Below, piece by piece: positions 6,239 to 10,486 of a stretch of DNA of 10,486 nt. The position numbers and the translations under genes are program-made. Position 1 is the first letter of the stretch. Every line of letters starts with the position of its first letter. Source of the DNA: CADEDV01 sp036374495 (lineage in GTDB: Bacteria > Bacteroidota > Bacteroidia > Chitinophagales > Chitinophagaceae); assembly GCA_965652975.1 (NCBI GenBank), contig CBFGYO010000140.1, positions 1 through 10,486 on the forward strand. Direction: 5' to 3'. The notes beneath the pieces are model-generated. The model worked only from the letters and a program-made list of their open reading frames with translations. It was not told the DNA's origin and did not search any database.

Positions 6239-7663
6239 TTATTTGTTTATGATTTTTCCAAGCAGGGTAGCCTGGGTGCAGGAAACAACTTCCACTTCTA
6301 CATAATCACCCTTCCCGACATTATAATTTTCTTTTGGAAAAACAATTACTTTATTCTGGCTGTTCCTGCCTTTCCATTCGGTTGCATTTTTTTTACTGTC
6401 GCCTTCGATCAACACGGTAAATCTTTTTCCAAGGTCCCTGCGATTGCTGTCGTGGGAGAGCCTGTTTTGCATTGCCACAATTTCCTGTAGCCTTCTTTTC
6501 TTTACGTCTTCCGGTATATCATCCTGGTAGCGACGTTGCGCTAGCGTACCCGGCCGCTCACTGTAAAAAAACATATAGCTAAAATCGTAACGGCTATATT
6601 CCATAATTGACAGTGTGTCCTGGTGATCAGTTTCTTCTTCCGTACAGAAGCCAGCGATAATATCAGAGCTGATGCCGCAGTCGGGCATTACCTGCCGTAT
6701 ACGGTCCACTTTTGCCATATACCATTCGCGGGTGTAAGTGCGATTCATCAATTGCAATATTCTTGTCGACCCGCTTTGAACAGGAAGGTGAATGTATTTA
6801 CAGATATTATCGTATTTCGCCATAGTGAACAACACTTCATCCGTTATATCTTTTGGATGTGAAGTGGAAAAACGTACGCGAAGCAGGGGCGAGATCAACG
6901 CTACTTTTTCAAGAAGGCGCGCAAAAGTTACAGTTTCGTCTTTTTGTTCGTCGATATAATAATAGCTGTCCACATTCTGTCCCAGCAAAGTCACTTCTTT
7001 ATACCCGCTTTCAAAGAGATCCCTGCACTCATTGATAATGCTGCCAGCATCGCGACTTCTTTCCCTGCCGCGTGTAAAGGGAACAACACAAAAAGAACAC
7101 ATATTGTTGCAACCCCGCATAATGCTTACAAAAGCAGTGATGCCATTGCTATCGAGTCGCACAGGAGAAATATCAGCATAAGTTTCTTCGCGGCTCAGTA
7201 AAACATTTACAGCCTTTTGTCCACCATCCGCTTCTTCTACCAGGCCGGGAAGTGTACGATACGCATCCGGTCCTACCACCAGGTCAACCAGCTTTTCTTC
7301 TTCGAGGAACTTTGCTTTCAGGCGTTCAGCCATACAGCCCAATACACCCACCAGCATTCCTTTTTTCTGCTCTTTGAGTTTGCGAAATTCCGTCAGGCGT
7401 TTACGTACGGTTTGTTCAGCTTTTTCGCGTATCGAACAGGTATTGATAAAAATAAGATCGGCTTCTTCTACGTTGCGTGTGGCTCCAAAACCTTCCTTGT
7501 GAAGGATGGACGCAACAATTTCGCTGTCTGCAAAATTCATCTGGCAGCCATAACTCTCGATATAAAAGCGTTTTTTGTAAACCGTGGGGTCATCTACGAA
7601 TGGCGCATATGGCTGGCCCTGTTTTGCTTCATCATGTGTTTTATCGTGAACGTAGTCGAGCAT
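6239..7663 (-). CDS. miaB: tRNA-2-methylthio-N6-dimethylallyladenosine synthase MiaB
   Basis: A 474-residue radical-SAM methylthiotransferase that converts i6A37 to ms2i6A37 in tRNAs reading UNN codons. All three domains are visible. The N-terminal MTTase domain has the second-cluster cysteines Cys40 (ESYGCQMN), Cys76 (NTCSIRE) and Cys110 (GVLGCMAE). The radical-SAM core carries the C-x3-C-x2-C motif as RGCNNMCSFC (Cys185, Cys189, Cys192), followed by the family's VPFTRGRERSR. IHLPVQSGS lies at 291-299. A TRAM domain closes the protein from about residue 411. The length is normal for MiaB, and the 30 residues before the MTTase domain are an extension I regard as usual for this phylum. It is the first gene of the minus-strand unit, with a good -7 box 32 nt upstream. 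Confidence 0.97.
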   Translation of the reverse strand: MLDYVHDKTHDEAKQGQPYAPFVDDPTVYKKRFYIESYGCQMNFADSEIVASILHKEGFGATRNVEEADLIFINTCSIREKAEQTVRKRLTEFRKLKEQKKGMLVGVLGCMAERLKAKFLEEEKLVDLVVGPDAYRTLPGLVEEADGGQKAVNVLLSREETYADISPVRLDSNGITAFVSIMRGCNNMCSFCVVPFTRGRERSRDAGSIINECRDLFESGYKEVTLLGQNVDSYYYIDEQKDETVTFARLLEKVALISPLLRVRFSTSHPKDITDEVLFTMAKYDNICKYIHLPVQSGSTRILQLMNRTYTREWYMAKVDRIRQVMPDCGISSDIIAGFCTEEETDHQDTLSIMEYSRYDFSYMFFYSERPGTLAQRRYQDDIPEDVKKRRLQEIVAMQNRLSHDSNRRDLGKRFTVLIEGDSKKNATEWKGRNSQNKVIVFPKENYNVGKGDYVEVEVVSCTQATLLGKIINK

Positions 7664-7671
7664 TGAACTGA

Positions 7672-7699
7672 ATTTGCCGCTTTTTTGCGGGATGCAAAT
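7672..7699. promoter_or_regulatory. Dyad symmetry in the miaB leader/promoter
   Basis: ATTTGC at 7672-7677 mirrors GCAAAT at 7694-7699, and between them CCGC (7677-7680) and GCGG (7687-7690) flank a six-T loop. The element covers the predicted miaB 5' leader and overlaps its -7 box (7695-7702). It could be an operator or a leader hairpin. The pairing is imperfect and no regulator is known, so function is speculative. Confidence 0.35.
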
Positions 7700-7702
7700 A
7701 TA
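7695..7702 (-). promoter_or_regulatory. Bacteroidota-type -7 box upstream of miaB
   Basis: On the minus strand 7702-7695 reads TATATTTG, a perfect match to the Bacteroidota sigma-ABfr consensus TAnnTTTG. It is 31 nt before the miaB ATG, leaving a leader of about 20-25 nt. No clean TTTG -33 element is present at the usual 19-21 nt spacing (there is a weak CTGT there). This would drive the whole miaB-to-secG unit. Confidence 0.6.
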
Positions 7703-7762
7703 CCGAAAGTATTAAGATTATGACAGGATGGCAGGAGATTAGGCATGCTGGAACTATAAAGC

Positions 7763-7906
7763 ATGGAATTACAAAAAGGTGGGAATGCGCAGAAGAATAT
7801 TGTTGGTGGCGACGTCCAATCTCTGCAAATCGGTTATAAGATCATTGAATTACAAACGTTTGACTTTACCGATGGCACAAAAACCCGGAATTGGCCAATA
7901 GCATGA
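7763..7906 (+). CDS. Possible small ORF, 47 residues, unknown
   Basis: ATG at 7763, TGA at 7904-7906, bounded by an in-frame TAA two codons upstream of the ATG. The product would begin MELQKGGNAQKN and end TRNWPIA. It has no signal peptide, membrane segment or recognised domain, and no clear ribosome site, only TATAAAGC before the ATG. Its stop falls 3-5 nt before the predicted promoter of the downstream outer-membrane gene. It may be a real small gene, a remnant of a longer gene, or a chance open frame; an open run of this length is not rare by chance. Reported because it occupies about half of an otherwise empty 272-nt gap. Confidence 0.25.
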   Translation: MELQKGGNAQKNIVGGDVQSLQIGYKIIELQTFDFTDGTKTRNWPIA

Positions 7907-7908
7907 AT

Positions 7909-7916
7909 TATATTTG
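7909..7916 (+). promoter_or_regulatory. Bacteroidota-type -7 box upstream of the outer-membrane barrel gene
   Basis: TATATTTG matches TAnnTTTG exactly and lies 19 nt before the TTG start, implying a short leader of about 13-16 nt that is A-rich (CTTAAAAAACC), as is common where Bacteroidota genes lack a Shine-Dalgarno sequence. A TTGG at 7891-7894 is too close (14 nt spacing) to be a standard -33 element. Confidence 0.5.
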
Positions 7917-7935
7917 AACGCTTAAAAAACCATTC

Positions 7936-10323
7936 TTGAAGGCAGCTTTACTATTCTTTTTTACTGTACTGGTATTTTTTACCTCCTTCTCCCAACAGAA
8001 GGCTACGTTTGGCCTCCTGACGGGTAATGTATTGGATGAAAACAAAAAAGCCCTGGACGGCGCCACCCTGGTAATTGTAAAGATGGATGATACGCTTGCC
8101 AGGAGATCCCAGACCACTGATAACACCGGTCACTTCATATTTGAAAATATCGATTTTGGATATTATCGGCTTTTGATCAGTTACGTGGGGCTTCAATCGT
8201 TATCGATAGACAGCATTCATTTCCGCATGGAGCGGTACGACTTCAACCTCGGAGATATCACCTTAAAAATGCGAAGTACTGATAACCTCGAAGCGGTGAT
8301 CGTGTATGCTGAAAAACCTTTGATACAATCAAAGGACGGTAATATCACTTTCAATGCAGGTGAGAGTGCAGCAGCAGCAGGCAGCAATGCCAGCGAATTG
8401 CTTACACAGGTGCCGCTCGTGGGAAAAGACCCAGAGGGCAAAATAACCGTGCGCGGAAAGGAACCGAAAATATTAATCGATGATAAACCTGTTGAGTTGA
8501 ACCTGCAGCAACTGCAGGATCTGCTCGAATCGATGCCAGGCAGTTCCATTGAAAAAATTGAAGTGATGACCAATCCACCGCCACAATATGCCAATGAACA
8601 GGGTGGGGTAATCAATATCACTACTAAAAAAGGAAGGGTAGGGGTAAGTGGGAGAATCTCCCTGACTGCAGGCACACGTGGCGATGTTTCTGCTAATGGA
8701 AGTATTACGTATCGTAAACAGGGGCTGGCCATCAACCTTAATATTGGAACCGGGTACAATAGTTTCCAGGGCAATGGTTACTCTCATCGTAATAATATTT
8801 ACAGCGACTCTTCCAATTTTCTTAATACTACCAATGCTTCTAACAATAAAGCACTACGGCCCAATTTGCGACTGAATATTGATTATGATATCAATAAAAA
8901 AAATATCCTGAACGTGGTGTTTACCTATCACCAAAATAACTTCGACAATTTGAATACCACGCGTTATTCCAATATAAACAGGTTTGGAGAAATTTATAAA
9001 AACAGTATTCGTGAAGTCAGCAGCCAAGGCATCAACTACAATCCTGGTATCAATGTTAGTTATACATGGAAGGGAAAGCCGGGAGAAACACTGAAGGTAA
9101 TTGGTGGGTATAATTTTTCGGACAATGGTAATGATCGCATTTTTTTCGAACAGTTCTTTACAGGCGATATGTTTCCCACTGGAAGGGATTCACTGCAAGA
9201 GCAATTGAATGATACGAAGATCAACAGCCATTCTATGCGGGTAAATTATGATAAGATGCTCCGCAATAAGAAGACATTTTTATCACTAGGTACGGCATAC
9301 AACCGCAACAACAACCACGTAACAGTTGACGCTAGCTATAGAAAGAGCCCGGAAGACGTGATGGTGCCATTGGAATTGCTGAGCAATGATTTCTGGTTTC
9401 ATCAGACGGTGCAAAATTACCGGGCATCGATAAAGCAGATCATGGGTGAAAATTTTAGTTTCACCGGAGGTACATCGGTGGAGCGTACTGCCATCAGTTT
9501 TGAATTGCTGAAGGAAGGACGTGAAGTGGCAAACGACTACTGGACATGGTTACCCTTTGCCAATATTAATAAATCCTGGAAGCAACAACTAAACCTTACA
9601 CTGGCTTATCGAAGAAGTATTCGCCGCCCCGGTATTGGAGAGTTGAACCCCACTATCGACTTCTCCGATCGCTACAATGTGCGCTTTGGTAACCCGGGAT
9701 TGGAAGCTTCGACGGCGCATAATTTTGATTTTGTTGCTGGAAGAACGAAGACGAAATATTATGTCAATTTCGGTGTGGGATACAATATAGTTCAGGATGT
9801 ATTCAGCCAGGTAAGGACATTACTTGATGGGGGAAAAACGCAGGTTACCTGGGAAAATATCAGTGGTCGCCAGGAGTATGAAATCAGTACCTGGAACGGA
9901 GTAACGCTGCATAAAATATGGAAAGTAAGTGCCAGTGCCAATTACACCTACAATAAATACAGTGAATTTGATAAGAATGTCCGCAAGTTTCGGGACGGCG
10001 GCTCATTTACCTCCAATATTAATTTGAATGTAACTCCTAATGATCGTTGGAATATAAATGGCAACTTCAACATCAATCGCTTTGCTAACCCGCAAGGGTA
10101 TGCCCGCTGGAGTACAAGCACCAGTTTTGGTGTGCAACGGAAGTTTATCAGGAAGAAGCTGGTAGTTACGCTTAATGCCATTGATCCATTTACCAACCAG
10201 CAACGAAAAACATTTACTTATGGCACCAATTTCAATTTGGAGAGCTATAGCAGTACTCAAACGCGCAACTTCAGAGTGAGCGTGGCGTATAGCTTTATGA
10301 AGACGCAACAAAAGAAGAAGTAG
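7936..10323 (+). CDS. Outer-membrane beta-barrel family protein (TonB-receptor-like, with carboxypeptidase-regulatory-like N-terminal domain)
   Basis: A 795-residue outer-membrane protein. The signal peptide is residues 1 to about 20 (MKAALLFFF...SFSQQ). A CarboxypepD_reg-like beta-sandwich follows (about 27-112, with GNVLDENKKALDGATLVIV). Next is a plug-like domain (about 118-233) ending in SSIEKIEVMTNPPPQY and GGVINITTKKG, the standard signature before the barrel. The remainder is alternating aromatic/polar beta strands of the OMP_b-brl_3 type, closing with FRVSVAYSF and a short basic tail (MKTQQKKK). No SusD-like partner lies downstream, so it is not part of a visible glycan-utilisation pair; the ligand is unknown. 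The start must be the TTG at 7936: the TGA at 7915-7917 is in frame, no ATG or GTG lies between, and the next Met is residue 50, beyond the signal peptide. It is divergent from miaB. Confidence 0.92.
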   Translation: MKAALLFFFTVLVFFTSFSQQKATFGLLTGNVLDENKKALDGATLVIVKMDDTLARRSQTTDNTGHFIFENIDFGYYRLLISYVGLQSLSIDSIHFRMERYDFNLGDITLKMRSTDNLEAVIVYAEKPLIQSKDGNITFNAGESAAAAGSNASELLTQVPLVGKDPEGKITVRGKEPKILIDDKPVELNLQQLQDLLESMPGSSIEKIEVMTNPPPQYANEQGGVINITTKKGRVGVSGRISLTAGTRGDVSANGSITYRKQGLAINLNIGTGYNSFQGNGYSHRNNIYSDSSNFLNTTNASNNKALRPNLRLNIDYDINKKNILNVVFTYHQNNFDNLNTTRYSNINRFGEIYKNSIREVSSQGINYNPGINVSYTWKGKPGETLKVIGGYNFSDNGNDRIFFEQFFTGDMFPTGRDSLQEQLNDTKINSHSMRVNYDKMLRNKKTFLSLGTAYNRNNNHVTVDASYRKSPEDVMVPLELLSNDFWFHQTVQNYRASIKQIMGENFSFTGGTSVERTAISFELLKEGREVANDYWTWLPFANINKSWKQQLNLTLAYRRSIRRPGIGELNPTIDFSDRYNVRFGNPGLEASTAHNFDFVAGRTKTKYYVNFGVGYNIVQDVFSQVRTLLDGGKTQVTWENISGRQEYEISTWNGVTLHKIWKVSASANYTYNKYSEFDKNVRKFRDGGSFTSNINLNVTPNDRWNINGNFNINRFANPQGYARWSTSTSFGVQRKFIRKKLVVTLNAIDPFTNQQRKTFTYGTNFNLESYSSTQTRNFRVSVAYSFMKTQQKKK

Positions 10324-10344
10324 CTGCGAGCCTCGAGCTTCGAG
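10324..10344. repeat. Heptanucleotide tandem repeat CNNCGAG
   Basis: Directly after the stop codon of the outer-membrane gene come CTGCGAG (10324-10330), CCTCGAG (10331-10337) and CTTCGAG (10338-10344), three tandem 7-bp units with invariant C1 and CGAG. The last two units also form a small hairpin: CTCGA at 10332-10336 pairs with TCGAG at 10340-10344. No T-run follows, so it does not look like a standard terminator. Confidence 0.6.
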
Positions 10345-10431
10345 CCAAGTACTTGATTGAAGCTATCGGATCATAGCGCACAGCCTAAAGTACACCTTTT
10401 AAAAAATCACAGTAAATTGCTAATGGAACAT

Positions 10432-10486
10432 GCGGAAGTAGCTCACCTGGTAGAGCGACAGCTTCCCAAGCTGTAGGTAGCGGGTT
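10432..10486 (+). tRNA. tRNA-Gly (anticodon CCC), 3' part cut by window end
   Basis: The 5' acceptor strand is GCGGAAG (10432-10438). The D-stem is GCTC (10441-10444) with GAGC (10453-10456). The anticodon stem ACAGC (10458-10462) pairs with GCTGT (10470-10474) around the loop TTCCCAA, placing CCC at 10465-10467, which reads the glycine codon GGG. Variable loop AGGTA and T-stem 5' strand GCGGG (10480-10484) follow, and the window stops two bases into the T-loop. All visible pairing is intact, so it is likely functional. A weak -7-like TAAATTGC lies at 10413-10420, 11 nt upstream. Confidence 0.93.

Noticed and set aside
7217..7666. 149-residue plus-strand open frame opposite miaB
   Set aside because: It is the complement of a certain miaB coding region and shows no domain of its own.
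7673..7688. Sigma-54-like -24/-12 element on the plus strand (TTTGCCGC-N4-TTGC)
   Set aside because: The -12 TTGC fits, but the -24 GG is TG and the CAC is lost; it also lies about 250 nt from the plus-strand gene.
7873..7878. TGGCAC resembling a -24 element before the outer-membrane gene
   Set aside because: The sequence at the -12 spacing is CCCG rather than TTGC, so the site is incomplete.
8368..8387. GCA trinucleotide run
   Set aside because: It encodes a short Ala stretch in the plug-like domain; too short to be notable.
8217..8774. 185-residue minus-strand open frame inside the outer-membrane gene
   Set aside because: It is the shadow of the plug and early barrel coding sequence; no domain features.

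Overview
The window looks like chromosomal housekeeping DNA from a Bacteroidota bacterium, most likely a Chitinophagaceae-type member. The evidence is the gene block miaB - receiver-less sigma-54 activator - LptE-like lipoprotein - TPR-like protein - secG, the CarboxypepD_reg/plug/beta-barrel outer-membrane protein, and TAnnTTTG-type -7 promoter boxes in place of TATAAT. Family-level placement is inference from protein style and was not tested by search.

Layout. From 7663 down to 73 everything is on the minus strand, in two transcription units. Unit A (7663 to 2853) is miaB, the sigma-54 activator, lptE-like, an acidic TPR-like protein with three internal 30-residue repeats, and secG. Its genes are very tightly packed (a TAATG stop/start overlap and gaps of 1, 15 and 32 nt). 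It ends at a clear rho-independent hairpin at 2801-2830 followed by a T-run. Unit B (2728 to 73) is mltG, a YihY/BrkB membrane protein and an exported thioredoxin-fold protein, with 3 and 34 nt spacing. It runs into a large AT-rich inverted repeat at the left edge of the window. Most products act at the envelope: Sec export, LPS assembly, peptidoglycan chain termination, an inner-membrane transporter-like protein and extracytoplasmic redox chemistry. MiaB (tRNA modification) and the activator are cytosolic.

On the right, a 272-nt intergenic region separates miaB from a divergent plus-strand gene for a 795-residue outer-membrane beta-barrel protein. Both directions carry a perfect TATATTTG -7 box. 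The same gap holds a 47-codon open frame of unknown status. The outer-membrane gene must start at TTG, because an in-frame TGA lies 18 nt upstream and no ATG is available. After it come a short gap with a heptanucleotide repeat patch and then tRNA-Gly(CCC), cut off in its T-loop by the window end.

No mobile element, CRISPR array, defence gene or phage gene is visible, and I do not see a clear new multi-gene system. The best items for a second look are two unrelated-sequence but same-period (7 bp) repeat patches in the intergenic ends, the small open frame at 7763-7906, the TTG start, and the unexplained conserved-looking pairing of a sigma-54 activator with an LPS-assembly lipoprotein.
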